Made by a program: the position numbers and the translations under genes
Notes under the pieces: generated by a model
Told to the model about the DNA's origin: nothing
Databases searched by the model: none
The model's input: only the letters and a program-made list of their open reading frames with translations
Shown here: piece by piece, positions 23,396 to 33,867 of the stretch
How positions within the stretch are numbered: the stretch's first letter is position 1
Layout: the number at the start of each line of letters is the position of its first letter
Origin: Pseudoips prasinana
Taxonomy: Eukaryota; Arthropoda; Insecta; Lepidoptera; Nolidae
Assembly (NCBI GenBank): GCA_951640165.1
Contig: OX621234.1
Location: 5,957,001 to 6,021,000 of the forward strand
Direction: 5' to 3'
Length of the DNA stretch: 64,000 nt

Positions 23396-23752
23396 CCGTT
23401 CTAACGGTAGCGTGTTCACCCGCAGTTAATGAGGTCCTGGGTTCAAATCCTGGGTCGCAGCATAAGTGATTTTGGGACTTTTCTGTAAAAAGAAAAATTT
23501 CTCAGCATCAGCCCGAAGTCTGGGAGTTGGCGGTATTATACCCCCGTGCCTCGGAGAGCACGTAAAGCCGTCGGTCGTGTGCCTGACCTCTTTCCGGTCG
23601 TGTCGCTAAGGCGTCCCATCGGATCATAAGAGTGATGGAATAGAAAGTGCTCCTGTGTTTGCGCACATACTTGAGCACTATAATATGTCCCGCGCAGATG
23701 GCCAATCTCTGTTGAGACTGGCCGCCGAGGCCGATTTCGGCTAGGAGGACGT
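23396..23752 (+). repeat. tRNA-derived SINE (family A)
   Basis: Head GTTCTAACGGTAGCGTGTTC, B-box GAGGTCCTGGGTTCAAATCC, body GTGCCTCGGAGAGCACGTAA, tail GAGACTGGCCGCCGAGGCC. The head is preceded by an inverted snap-back copy of itself (23382-23413). Confidence 0.8.
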
Positions 23753-23753
23753 T

Positions 23754-24010
23754 ATAATATGGGCAGTGGTTACCCTGGTGCCAGAGTTGTCCACCCAAAA
23801 GGCTTGGCTCCGACGTGGCGTAACGACTGTTGCCTAATGGCTACAGCTGGGACCAACAGCTTAACGTGCCCTCCAAAGCACGGAGACGCTCAGAAATTAA
23901 ACCACTTTGGCGGTCCCCATCTATGGAATGATCGCGAGCCTAGTTGCTTAACCTCGCCAATCACTTACGGACCGGTGAGAGCATGAGCGTGTCTATGGCT
24001 ATCAGTTCTA
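23754..24010 (+). repeat. Interspersed repeat with CACGGAGACGCTCAG motif
   Basis: GGTGCCAGAGTTGTCCACCC, AAAGCACGGAGACGCTCAGA, AACCACTTTGGCGGTCCCCA. The motif CGGAGACGTTCTGAATTTAA with CATTCTGGCGGTCACCC at 53345-53420 is a relative. The short frames here look incidental. Confidence 0.5.
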
Positions 24011-24974
24011 GTAGCAATTAACCTATAGCATCTAGTATTGTCATCAGACTATAGTGCGACATAGTTTCTTTTACAAACAATGTTTTATATTAATAAAAAA
24101 TAGAAAAAGAACCTGGAATCTAATCGCAGCTGCACCTCTAGTGTCTATAGTGAATCCAAACTATCCAGGCAGCAGCTTAAACATACTCAAAAAATTGCCA
24201 AAATGAGTCCTGCTGTTTAGAAGGACCGCAGTTAACCGTTGTGTATTGAAAATGGAGTTGTATACGGATTGAATGGTTTGATAATTTTCTTCCTTTTCCA
24301 ATAAGCAAGGAAACTTCTCGAAGCCAAAGAAAAATATTTAAGTTAAGCGATCCGTTCTCGCTATATCGTAGCACCTTCATGCAAAAAGTTATGAAGGCCA
24401 TTCCATTTGACATACTTTTTCACGAAGGTGTAACGTAAATAAAGCGAGAACGGATTAGCTAATTTAATTTGTGGCTTTCTTCTCCGGGTCGTCCACCTAG
24501 GTAGTTACAGAAAGCCGCAGGCTAGCTAGGGTAGGTTCCTCAGCTGCGAGGATCGTGTTGGCCCCTTAACACGATCTAGTGATTTAGAATTCCGTCTTTT
24601 TACCTTAGCGGCCCCCTGAGCTGTAGCCCGAACCACATAAGGGTGCCCTCAGATATTAGTCACTTAAATTAAACTACTGGTGGAGAGCCTTCTGCTAGGT
24701 AACTGGTCGTTTTCTTCAATTATTTAATTATAATATAGTAGTACTAAATTAAAAAATTAATAGCTTAGTAACTTTTTATTTATGGAATGATTTAAAAAAT
24801 ATATGTTATAAGACAGTCTGCACGGACGGACTAATATATATTTTTTTGTTATTTTTATACTATTTCTACTATGTTTATGTACTGCATTGTGAGCTTGACA
24901 AGTACAAAAGTATGTCAATGCCCAAGCGCTAAATAAATTTCATTATTTAATTACTGCATTTTCTACATATCCAC

Positions 24975-25215
24975 GTCCAAAACCCCGAAACATTTCAACG
25001 CGAACTTCAAAACCGTTTCGAACGTCTAGGCTCGTAGAAGGTATTCGTACGGTTGGGTCTAAAGTCTTCAAGGCCCACCATACACAGAAAAGAATCTCTG
25101 ACTTAACCCTGCAGCTTATGGAAGCAAAACGGATAATTGTTCTGACGTCCTCAGATGATGCTACCAGATACCGGCAACTAAACAGACAGATCTCAAAGTC
25201 TTCGCGCTAATGATA
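24975..25215 (+). repeat. RTE-type fragment (region upstream of RT)
   Basis: ATATCCACGTCCAAAACCCC, CTTCAAAACCGTTTCGAACG, CCTCAGATGATGCTACCAGA. Homologous to 20390-20680. No open frame. Confidence 0.6.
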
Positions 25216-25449
25216 AATGATATGGTAAAACTATTATTATTTCCGTTAATTTCTCGATGTTTTTATAGTTATTCTGCTCTTCGGGGCCAAGACAGATCCA
25301 ACCAATCTTGGTAATGAAATATAAGAATAAACCCGTTCTTGAGCGAAGTTAAGTCCTGCAGCTGAATTGGACTACTAACGTCGTAGATATATTCTTATTC
25401 TTACAGTTTACTGTATGTTCATGTATACACATACATGAAGATGTATTTT

Positions 25450-25595
25450 AAGCAACACATGTTTGCTGAATTTTAAAGGCCGGCAACACATCCGCGACTC
25501 CTATGGTGTTGCAAGTGTCCATGGGCCGGCGGTGATCACTTACCATCAGGTGACCCATATGCTCGTTTGTCGCCCTCTGATATAGAACAAAAAAA
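25450..25595. repeat. SINE-like repeat (GGCAACACATCCGCGAC)
   Basis: AAAGGCCGGCAACACATCCG, ATCACTTACCATCAGGTGAC, CTGATATAGAACAAAAAAAC. Same family as 5800-6000. Confidence 0.6.
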
Positions 25596-25686
25596 CCAGA
25601 ACATATATATATTAAGAACATTTAAGTCGAAAGATTTAGTAATTCTATTGCAGAGGTAGTTAAGGCAATTGAGTATATACAATAAA

Positions 25687-26056
25687 TAATGTCCTCCTTA
25701 TCGAATTTCGACCGCGGCGGCCAGTCTCAAATGAGATTAGCCCATCTGAGCTTGACATATTATAGTGCACAAGTGTGTGCACAAGTGTGTGCACAAACAC
25801 AGGGGCACTTTCTATTCCATCACTCTCATGATCCGATGGGACGACTAGCGACACGAAATGAAAGAGGTCAGGTACAGGACCGACAGCTTTACGTCCTCTC
25901 CGAGGCACGGGAGTATAATACCGCCGACTCCCAGACTTCGGGCTGATACTGAGAATCTTTTTTGCAGGTAAATCCTAAATTCGCTTTTCACCCAACCCGG
26001 GATTTGAACCCAGGACCTCGTTACCTGCGGTTGAACACCGCTTGAACAATGAGGCA
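25687..26056 (-). repeat. tRNA-derived SINE (family A)
   Basis: Minus-strand copy. Plus strand shows CGGCGGCCAGTCTCAAATGA, TCCATCACTCTCATGATCCG, CTCTCCGAGGCACGGGAG and the head GATTTGAACCCAGGACCTCG. Within it AAGTGTGTGCAC is tandemly duplicated near 25768-25797. Confidence 0.8.
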
Positions 26057-26734
26057 GGGTACCTATATACTTAGATACTTTCCTTTCACGCTTCAAGTCG
26101 TGGGTTTGATTCCCACCCAGGACAGATATTTGTTTGCCTGAAATACATGTGTTTGTCCTGAGTCTAGGTGTAACTATCTATATAAGTAATAATAATAAGA
26201 ATATTTTATTTAACTAGTACAATATACCAGAATATGTTACAGTTTAATTCAGGCATGTACATTTGAATGGATCTTGTGTGGTTGTGCGTGTGCGTGTATG
26301 TGTGTGTGTGCGCGGATGTGTGTGCGTGTGTGTGATATTCTGCTTTTATATTGATGTAGTCAGGCGATATATGCGAGTAGAGATTCTGTGTATGCATAAT
26401 CTTTTTTCAATAGCCATTCTGTAACTTTAAATCGATATATGTGAGTGCTCAGTGTGTAGAACTGACGTGATGCGAAAGTTGTTTTGTGTATAGTACCAGG
26501 TACGATGTTATTTCTTTATTAGGAAAAGGTTGTGAAAAATTATTCTAAATATGTATTTACAGAAGAAAAGCAGTAAGTAAGTATATCAGTTATCTAGTTT
26601 CCATAGTACAAGCTCTCAATAGTTTGGGATCAGATGTCCGTGTGTGAATAATATCCTAAGAAAATAAATAAAATTAATATACCTATCTAATATCTTGGGA
26701 CAAGTAACACACTGCCATTTGCCTGTCACGGGCC

Positions 26735-26890
26735 TGTTGGCGTGGTTGGTAGATACGCTGCCTTTCACGCCGGAGGTCGTGGGTTCGATTCCCACCCGGG
26801 CCAAATATTTGTGTGCATGAACATGTCTGTTTGTCCCGAGTCTGGGTGTAAATTATCTATATAAGTATGTATATACAAAAAAAAATAGTA
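26735..26890 (+). repeat. tRNA-derived SINE (family C), 5' part
   Basis: GTTGGCGTGGTTGGTAGATA (A-box-like) and GTCGTGGGTTCGATTCCCAC (B-box) mark a tRNA-derived head, followed by GTCTGTTTGTCCCGAGTCTG. It stops where the pogo/Tigger-type element is inserted and resumes at 29461. Confidence 0.8.
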
Positions 26891-26892
26891 TA

Positions 26893-29458
26893 GGGTAAAC
26901 TCGTTAGAGATGGCCATACGGGAGAGATGGCCAATCGAATTATTTTTGGCGTGAATAGCTAGATGTCGCTAAAATGCAGTTAGTACGCTGCGAGCCACGC
27001 TCGGAAACAGAGTGCGACGACGCCGCTGCGCGTATTTATATTAAAAAGTAAGTAAATAAACTTTTATTTTACAGGGTATTGCAAAAATTATATAGTGTGG
27101 TCATATATTGTCGTGTAGTACTACTTTTTATCGCTATTTTTTAGTGTTTGTTTAGTTTATTGTGTTTAACAAATGTTAACGTCTCTTCTAACCTCAAAAT
27201 GGCGCCCGCCAATAGTTAACTAAATCTAAAATTTAATATGGCCATCTCACCCGTACAAAAAGGAGAGATGGCCACATAAATTCAGGTTGAGATAGCCATA
27301 TTATGTTTTGTTATTTGAAGTGATATTAATGAGTTTTATGTTTTGTTAAAGATGCCAAATAAGTACCAGAGAAAAGCCATAGCCACTCGTGGTTGTTGGA
27401 GTGAAGATTCACTAAAGGCTGCTATAAATTCCATAAAAAATGGAGAATTGTCGGTGTATAGAGCAGCAATTATCTACGACATACCTCGTAAAACACTTGA
27501 AAGAAGGTACAAGACTAACAATGACAAAAAGGGACCAATGGGACCTACCTCTATGCTTGGAGACCAAAATGAAAAAAAACTTGCTGATCATATTAAAACG
27601 ATGCAAGGAAAAGGATTCCCTTTGACAATTAGTGATGTAAGAGTGATTGCCTTTCAGTTTGCTGAGCAATTAAACATCAAACATAAATTCAATAAATCAG
27701 AGGAAAAGGCTGGCTATGATTGGCTGCAGATGTTTTTACGCAGACACCCAGATATTGTTTTGAGAAAGTCTGAAGGAGTTTCAATAGCCCGTTGTCAAGG
27801 TATGAACAGAGTCGAGGTCGGTGCTTACTTTGATTTGTTGGAAAAAATTCTCATAGACAATGATTTGATGACAAAGCCCAATTGTGTTTTCAATATGGAT
27901 GAATCAGGCCTACAGCTGAACAATCGCCCAGGACATGTACTCGCAGCAAAGGGTACTAAAGCTGTATCCACGACAACGTCAACTGAAAAGGGTGAAACCA
28001 TAACAGTCATAGCATGTTGTAATGCTGAAGGCACTTTTTTACCACCGGGCGTGTATCATGAAGGGTAAGAATAAGAAAAGCGAATATGAAGATGGAATGC
28101 CTCCAGGATCTCGTATTTTTATGTCCGAAAAATCCGCTTATATCACATCAGCAATATTTTTTGAATGGCTCAAAATACATTTAATGCCTAGAAAGCCGCA
28201 GGGAAATGTTTTACTATTGCTTGATGGTCACTCCACTCACTGCAATTCAGTAGAAATGCTTGAATATGCCAATGAAAATGAAATCATTCTTCTGTCTATG
28301 CCGAGTCACACATCTCATTTTTACAGCCCCTTGATAGGGCAGTGTTTAAATCGCTGAAACATCACTTTTATGAACAATGTCGGCTATGGATAAATCAAAA
28401 TCCAGGTCGCCGGATCACAAGACACTCATTTGGGTCATTATTAAATAAAGCATGGGGCAAGGCAGCTACAGCCGAAAACGCTATTTCTGGATTTAGAGCA
28501 TGTGGAGTGTTCCCATTTAATCCAGCAGCAATACCTGATTATGCATTCATCAGCGACCATGGAGTGACTAATATTCATTCAAGTTTACCTGTTTCTACAA
28601 GTGTAACGTCCATCACTCCACCAAATTCCAGAGAAACAGGTGGAAATGAACCATTAGCAATACCAGGAACATCTGCTGATCAATGGACGCCTTCTCGTAT
28701 TTTAAAAGACATATCCCCTATTCCTCAAAAAATAATGGAAGTTCGTAAACGTAGCAAACAGGTTGGCAAACTTTTGACTTCAGAGGAGCATATAGCATTA
28801 AGAAAGGACAAAGAGAACGAAAAGACTTTGAAAGAACAGAGGCGTAAAGTTAATCAAGAAAAAAAAAAGATTAAACCCAAAGATAAGAAGACTGATACAA
28901 ATAGAATTAGAAAACGGAAAGCTGTAAGGCGTATTAGCGAAAGCAGTTCTGATCTCAGTGAACCAGTATTGTGCGATACATCAGACGAAGAAGATAAAAA
29001 AAACGAAGCAGATAACTGTGCTGGATGCGGAGAAAATTATTATAAGACTCGTCTTGTGGAAGATTGGCTCCAGTGTCTTATGTGTGACAGATGGGTACAT
29101 GAAAACTGTACCGAGTTTGATGATATGTGCTCCAAATGTGGACAGAAGAAAAAAAAAGAAGCTAATCAAGCAGAATTTCAAGGCAAGGGAAAGGGAAAAG
29201 GGAAGACGAGTACTGGTCATCTATCCCGTATAGCTACGGCCAACACACCCTGAAGCCCCGGGAGAGATGGCCAATTCTAATTTTTTTTTTTTATTGTTTT
29301 TTAATATGTTTTTGAATAATAAAAAAATATTTGTCGTTGATTTTTAAAAGACTAATTACTGTTAATTATGATAAGAATAAAAGACTGATTGTAACAACAC
29401 TTTTTGATTTTTTTATTTTGCCTAGATAAAACTATGGCCATCTCTAACGAGTTTACCC
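26893..29458 (+). mobile_element. pogo/Tigger-type DNA transposon
   Basis: Perfect 26-bp terminal inverted repeats (26893-26918 and 29433-29458) begin GGGTAAACTCG and are flanked by TA duplications (26891-26892, 29459-29460). Between them lies one transposase gene on the + strand. The terminal motif GAGATGGCCA recurs inside at 26907, 26924, 27239 (inverted), 27265, 27289 (one mismatch), 29264 and 29435 (inverted). The perfect TIRs suggest recent movement, though the gene now reads with two frameshifts. Confidence 0.9.
27352..29253 (+). pseudogene. pogo/Tigger-type DDE transposase with C-terminal PHD-like finger, two frameshifts
   Basis: The first segment (27343-28068; natural ATG 27352, MPNKYQRK) holds a Psq-type helix-turn-helix (KAAINSIKNGELSVYRAAIIY), a CENP-B-like DNA-binding domain and the first catalytic Asp (FNMDESG). 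Reading then shifts one frame for 28053-28320 (second Asp in LLLLDGHSTH) and back for 28321-29253 (third Asp in LQPLDRAVF). D2-D3 spacing is 36 residues, typical of the pogo/Tigger branch of Tc1/mariner. A lysine-rich linker follows, then a PHD-like finger (CAGCGENYY, WLQCLMCDRWVHENC, CSKCG). The first shift is explained by one extra T near 28053, the second by one missing T in the T run at 28317-28322. All three Asp and the finger cysteines are present, so the gene was intact recently or the indels are assembly errors. Confidence 0.9.
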
Positions 29459-29460
29459 TA

Positions 29461-29560
29461 TGTAGTATATCAGATATCTGGTTTCCATAGTACAAGCTCT
29501 GCTTAGTTTGGGATCAGCTGGCCGTGTGTGAATAATGTCCCAGGATATTATTATTATAAT
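29461..29560 (+). repeat. tRNA-derived SINE (family C), 3' part
   Basis: Continuation of the SINE broken at 26890: CATAGTACAAGCTCTGCTTA, GTGTGTGAATAATGTCCCAG and an ATT-repeat tail. An inverted partial copy follows at about 29552-29625. Confidence 0.8.
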
Positions 29561-29624
29561 TTCTGATCCCAAACTAGACAGGGTCTGTACTATAGCAACC
29601 GGACAACTGATAAACTATATATGC

Positions 29625-30072
29625 CGTGTTGAAACCGGTAGTAGAGACACCCGCTAAGTTTGTTTCGCTGGGTCTTCTCAGTTGGGGCGCATTGGATCCG
29701 GTGGTAGCATTAAAGCGCGACCGTCGTTATAAACACAAGGTCCGCCATAATAAAACATTTAATTCGTACCTTAATATAGACAGAACCATTCAGACAATAT
29801 GTAGTAAAAAAATTGCTCAAATTTTAAATTTAGATAATTAAACCCACACATATGATCCTTGACAATAACTTAATTTAAGTTAGCTAAATATCGTTACTGT
29901 TAAAAAAATTAATCGTATTGTAAATGTTTTCCTACAATCCGTGTACCTAAATATCTATATGTACCTAGCAATAATTATAAATTAATTATTTATTACTACG
30001 AACATGTTGTGACTATTTATAAGCGCTTTTTTAAAGTCTACGTGAATAAAAACCTTTTTTATTTATTTTATT
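29625..30072 (+). repeat. LINE 3' region
   Basis: GCCGTGTTGAAACCGGTAGT ... GAAAGTCTACGTGAATAAAA-type end and an A/T-rich tail. Other copies are at 45350-45705 and, 5'-truncated, 49070-49345. The start still shows a short frame (LGLLSWGALDPVVALKRDRR), possibly the end of a polyprotein. Confidence 0.6.
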
Positions 30073-30117
30073 TATTTATTTTATAATATCTCCTTGAACA
30101 TGCCTATGTAATCTGCG

Positions 30118-30486
30118 ATCCGTACTTTGAACTTTACAGAGAAAGGCGACAAAGATGGTTCGTTCAATGCGCAACTTACCATATGAACAACGTCTCAAGT
30201 TCCTTCGACTCACCACACTTAAACAGCGTAGACAGAGGGGAAGTTTAATCGAAACTTACAAAATCTTCACTAATCATTATGCTGTGCTAGCTTTAAACAC
30301 ATGTATACGCTAAATGATAATAAACATCTACGAGGTCATCCATTAAAACTTTGGGAAAACTCATCTAGAAAGAAATCAATGAAGCATTTCTTGCCTAACA
30401 GTGTTGTGAAAGCATCGAGCAAACTACCAGAAAGAGTAGTTATGGCTCCGACATTAAATTCCTTCAAGAATAATAATAATAATAAT
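30118..30486 (+). pseudogene. CR1-like non-LTR RT C-terminus, frameshifted
   Basis: Frame 1 reads MRNLPYEQRLKFLRLTTLKQ, then RQRGSLIETYKIFTNHYA. After a shift near 30300 it continues RGHPLKLWENSSRKKSMKHF and LPERVVMAPTLNSFK. This pattern is typical of CR1-clade reverse transcriptase ends. Terminates in an AAT repeat. Confidence 0.65.
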
Positions 30487-30700
30487 TAATTGTGCCATTG
30501 GTGCTCTCTAGTACTGGTATCATTCCAAAATACTTACATCACTCACTCCATTTATTAGATTTACCAGAAAATACATACATAAATATGCAAAAAGCAGCAA
30601 TACTTAACACTTGCCGAATTTTGCGACAGTTTTTACAGGATGACACCTACAATAATGAATCCCTGCAAGAATATGATGCTGACTTGGCGTAAGCCCGTAG
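30486..30700 (+). pseudogene. Non-LTR polyprotein C-terminal remnant
   Basis: Open 66-residue stretch (PLVLSSTGIIPKYLHHSLHL, YINMQKAAILNTCRILRQFL) resembling the conserved C-terminus of an insect non-LTR family. Abuts the CR1-like remnant through its AAT repeat tail. Confidence 0.5.
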
Positions 30701-31164
30701 GCATCATAACTAACCTAAAAAAATATTTCGAGAAAATAAAGAAAAGTAAAAAATAATAATAATAATATCCTGGGACATTATTTACACACGGACAGAGATT
30801 TATAGATTGGACAAAGAAAACATCTCCAAGCTATTTGATACTTACGCATGAGCTAATTCGCTGCTAGTGTGTGACACAAAATAATAATAATAAATAAATA
30901 AATACCAACATTGTAAATCACTAGAAGCCGCTGGATGCGGATAGCGCAAGAGCAGTAATTGTTGAGATCCTTGCAAGATCTATGTCCAGCAAGTTTACAA
31001 ACGGGTAAGAAATTACCTGATGACGTCATCAATATCCATAGATCGGGTGATTTCATAATAACTAGTTTATGAGTCAATCTAAGATAAACTAGGACTCACT
31101 GTGGTGTACTAGGACCAAGTGTAGTGTGTAGTGTACTTGCTCTCTGGTGACGGCATAGACTATC

Positions 31165-31372
31165 ATCACCCCATCTCATCGCGTGGGGGGCGTAGCATAC
31201 GACTGAGGGAATACCTACTAGAGAGTTTTTCTGTTAACTATGACTATCAAACTGCGATCGCGAACACGTCTGCCAAGCGTGGCGATTATAGAATATCGCC
31301 CCATTCTTTGGGGTGGCTTTTGTCCAGCAGTGGACGTACTTTGGCTGACATGATGATGATGATGACGATGAA
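31165..31372 (+). repeat. Non-LTR 3' fragment, second tail family
   Basis: CACGTCTGCCAAGCGTGGCG, then TTTGTCCAGCAGTGGACGTA and a long ATGATGATGATG tail. A homologue is at 54285-54520. Confidence 0.6.
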
Positions 31373-31521
31373 CTGTAGTTAAAATTATGGCCGATGATAA
31401 ACAGGATTGTCTAGAACGTATTCTGAGTGTACGATAGAACCTTACTTGTTAAAGCTTTCTGTATGTTCTATCTTCTTCTTCTTCAGTAGTTTCAGACATT
31501 TATCAGCCTTTGATAAATGTA

Positions 31522-31776
31522 TAAGGCTGATTTCAGAGTCGCGCTCGCGAGCGGCGCCGGCCGAACGCGCGCCCATACAATTACACTAGATAGTAGTTGC
31601 GTTTCATAGTCACGCAGTTCAAACGCGCCGCCGGTGACACGCGTGCCGTCGGCCAGCGCTGCCCGAGCTCCTCTACTGGCAGCTGTCGTTTCAGAGGGAC
31701 GCGTCTAGCACGCGCCGCTGTTGAGACGCGCTGGCCTCCGGCGCGTGCCGCGCGCGTCACTCTGAGATCAGCCTAA
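31522..31776. mobile_element. Third GC-rich foldback family, copy 1
   Basis: TAAGGCTGATTTCAGAGTCG and, inverted, TTTAGGCTGATCTCAGAGTG. Interior TACACTAGATAGTAGTTGCG and AACGCGCCGCCGGTGACACG is shared with 46935-47186. Confidence 0.75.
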
Positions 31777-31807
31777 ATATATTTAAATAAATAAATATCT
31801 TGTGACT

Positions 31808-31915
31808 ACTAATGGTACCATTGGATGCGGGCAGCGCAAGACTTGTGGAGAACTTTGAGGGTGACCTTTGCCCAGTAGTGGACGTATTTCGTCTGATATG
31901 ATTATGATGATGAAC
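31808..31915 (+). repeat. RTE-type 3' tail
   Basis: GGATGCGGGCAGCGCAAGAC to CAGTAGTGGACGTATTTCGT with an ATGATGATG end. A further scrap lies at about 30925-30980. Confidence 0.7.
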
Positions 31916-31945
31916 TAGCAGTGTATTAGTACTGATTAGTTAGCA

Positions 31946-32118
31946 CCTATCCCAAACTAGGCGGAACCCTTACTATGGCAACTTGACTACTTATGTAAGA
32001 TGTGGACCAGACACACGACAAATAATAGTGTTCATCATTACAAAGATTTGTACTGGGTGGGCATCGAACCCACGACCACTGGTTTAGCAGTCACTAACCG
32101 CTAGACCAACGGACCAGT
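31946..32118 (-). repeat. tRNA-derived SINE, divergent family C relative
   Basis: Minus strand reads GGTCCGTTGGTCTAGCGGTT and GTGGTCGTGGGTTCGATGCC, then a body related to family C (TGCCATAGTAAGGGTTCC). It lies just upstream of the copy D promoter. Confidence 0.65.
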
Positions 32119-32284
32119 CAAATTTATCTCCATTCTCTGTATATTGTACACCATAATATACAATATCCCATTAGCTCCGAGTTTCATATCTATTATTGAT
32201 ATCAGTAAATATCAATCATAATAATTAACATCTTAGGACGGGATCAGTCTCCATCTTGTGCAATTAAAGGCTTCTTAAACGACG

Positions 32285-32503
32285 CGTTATTGACTTAATG
32301 TAGAGCGCATGTACAGACTCCAGCACATCCAGCTGCCAAATTCCTTTTATAGATTTTCAACTTTATCACGTAAGCATAAGGTTCACTTTCAATTGGGGAA
32401 ATTTGACAGATTCTCTGAGTCTGTACTACGCGCATGCGTTTAAACGCTCAACTGTGTTCCACAGGTTTCTTGCGTCAGTGGTTTTTCGCGTTGCCGAAGC
32501 AGA
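32285..32503 (+). promoter_or_regulatory. Interrupted promoter block, copy D
   Basis: GTTATTGAC and AGCGCATG (32304-32311) match the left half of the core. CGCATGCG (32431-32438) matches the right half. Between them sits a 116-bp MITE (32311-32426). The leader TTGCGTCAGTGG...CGCGTTGCC resembles that of copy A. Confidence 0.5.
32311..32426. mobile_element. Short MITE inserted in the copy D promoter core
   Basis: Ends GTACAGACTC and GAGTCTGTAC are inverted repeats. The interior (CCAGCACATCCAGC, then TTTATAGATTTTCAACTTTATCAC) matches the fuller copy at 36152-36290 and fragments near 4662-4775 and 12725-12765. Confidence 0.6.
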
Positions 32504-33678
32504 ATGGCCGGCTGTTTGCTGTTTTATCTTAACAATGGTACAGGTTTGATTTGTAATTTAAGCTTGTGTATGTGTGTCTGTGTAAAATGCCTGTCTTTGT
32601 TTAATGTGTCGAATGAAAGTGCTGCGAAATAGTGCAGTATGTCGCTGAGTATGTATTGGTGTCCCTTTGTGCGTAGTACTTGCAACTTAATTCTCTGTTA
32701 AGTTGTTAGTACGAAGTGCTTTATGTGATCAATGTTTAAAAGACAGTGCGGTGTAAAAATTGACAAACCCAACAAATCGCGCTTGCATTTGCAGTGCCTT
32801 GGAAATTGGTGATGTGAACATGTTGATCGTTGTTTGTGTATATTTTGTTAGTTAAACCCCCGGTACTGCAATTTCAGCCTTAGCTACTTAATTTTGAGTA
32901 GGTTTCACCTTGCATTGAGTTGTTATGTAAATGAAAGACAAAAGGGATAATCGTATTTCTTTCTGTCGCAAAACTATCCCCACTGATCGGTGCCCAAGAT
33001 ACAGGTACAATGCCTAGTTTGGGACCAAAGTTATTTTTAATACTGTGTAAAGCTTTACTGAAATAAATATATTCTTATGAAAAAAGAATTGTAAATATCT
33101 CACTTATTATGTCTTCATAAATTTATTAATAGCAACATCAATTCGGTTGTTAAGCGTCAATTATTGCGTGGGCAATTCCAGGATTCTCGAAGTTTCTGTG
33201 GACGGTCGGCCATTTTCTATTACCTTTTCTGAGGTTGTGGAATAATATTTTAATCGACCTTAGAATACACAGCTTCTCATTTGCCGTTTCCTTGTTTAAC
33301 TCATGTTGTTGATTAATATACGCATTATACGTGAGCGGATATTTAATTAGAGTTTCACCCCACTGACAAGATGGCCCGCAATAGTACTATTTATATAGAA
33401 ATATTATACACGAAATGTGCTCCGTGGCGTGACCCTCGAGTAAGCAATTCATATTCTTAATAACCTATCTCCATTCCAAATTTCAAACAAATCCGTTCAA
33501 ACAGTTTTGCGCGAAACTTTAAAGCCTTCCCTTTTTAATATTAGTATATCAGATGGCTGTGTGTGAATAATGTCCCAGTATACTATCTGAATAAACAACT
33601 GATTACCAAGACGTTCGCGTACGTAGTTCTTACTATGAATCATTACGGTTTCCAGGCGATAACACCATCCAGGAGGTC
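32504..33678 (+). pseudogene. Decayed copy D of the BLOS2-like gene
   Basis: Exon 1 is intact: ATG at 32504, 13 codons (MAGCLLFYLNNGT) and the same phase-1 donor CAG|gtttgatt as copies A and B at 32543/32544. The 5' part of intron 1 also aligns with the other copies. About 1.1 kb downstream, 33622-33678 matches the polypyrimidine tract, acceptor and first codons of exon 4 (acceptor AG 33654-33655; then GATAACACCATCCAG, encoding DNTIQ as in copy A). The match stops at 33678, where a SINE fragment begins. Exons 2, 3 and 5 were not found. I infer a dead gene. A short chimeric transcript from the surviving promoter remains possible. Confidence 0.6.
32544..33310 (+). other. Conserved 5' part of intron 1, copy D
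   Basis: After the donor GTTTGATTTG, this stretch shares GTGTGTCTGTGTAAAATGCC, AATGAAAGTGCTGC and ACTTGCAACTTAA with copy C, and GGTCGGCCATTTT plus TTGTGGAATAATATTTTAA with copy B. It therefore belongs to the duplicated unit although the gene is broken. Confidence 0.5.
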
Positions 33679-33867
33679 AGATGGCCGTGTGTGTATAATG
33701 TCCCGGGATATTATTATTTATACTAGTTTAATATTTATCCAGTCGTTGTTGAGAAACTGTTAGGCCTATATCCTTTAAACAAGTTATCTCTAAAAACTTT
33801 AGTCATGCCGTTGATAGAATGCGTTCCTGGCAGGTAGTGATCGAAAGGACTTTGTAATTTTATAATC

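Noticed and set aside
23759..23986. 75-residue frame after the family A SINE
   Set aside because: Falls in an interspersed repeat related to 53345-53420, with no preserved frame.
26750..26805. Possible tRNA genes from A- and B-box matches (also near 21220, 23400, 32060, 43300, 49800, 61560)
   Set aside because: Each is the head of a SINE with a family-specific body and tail; no complete cloverleaf with acceptor pairing was found.
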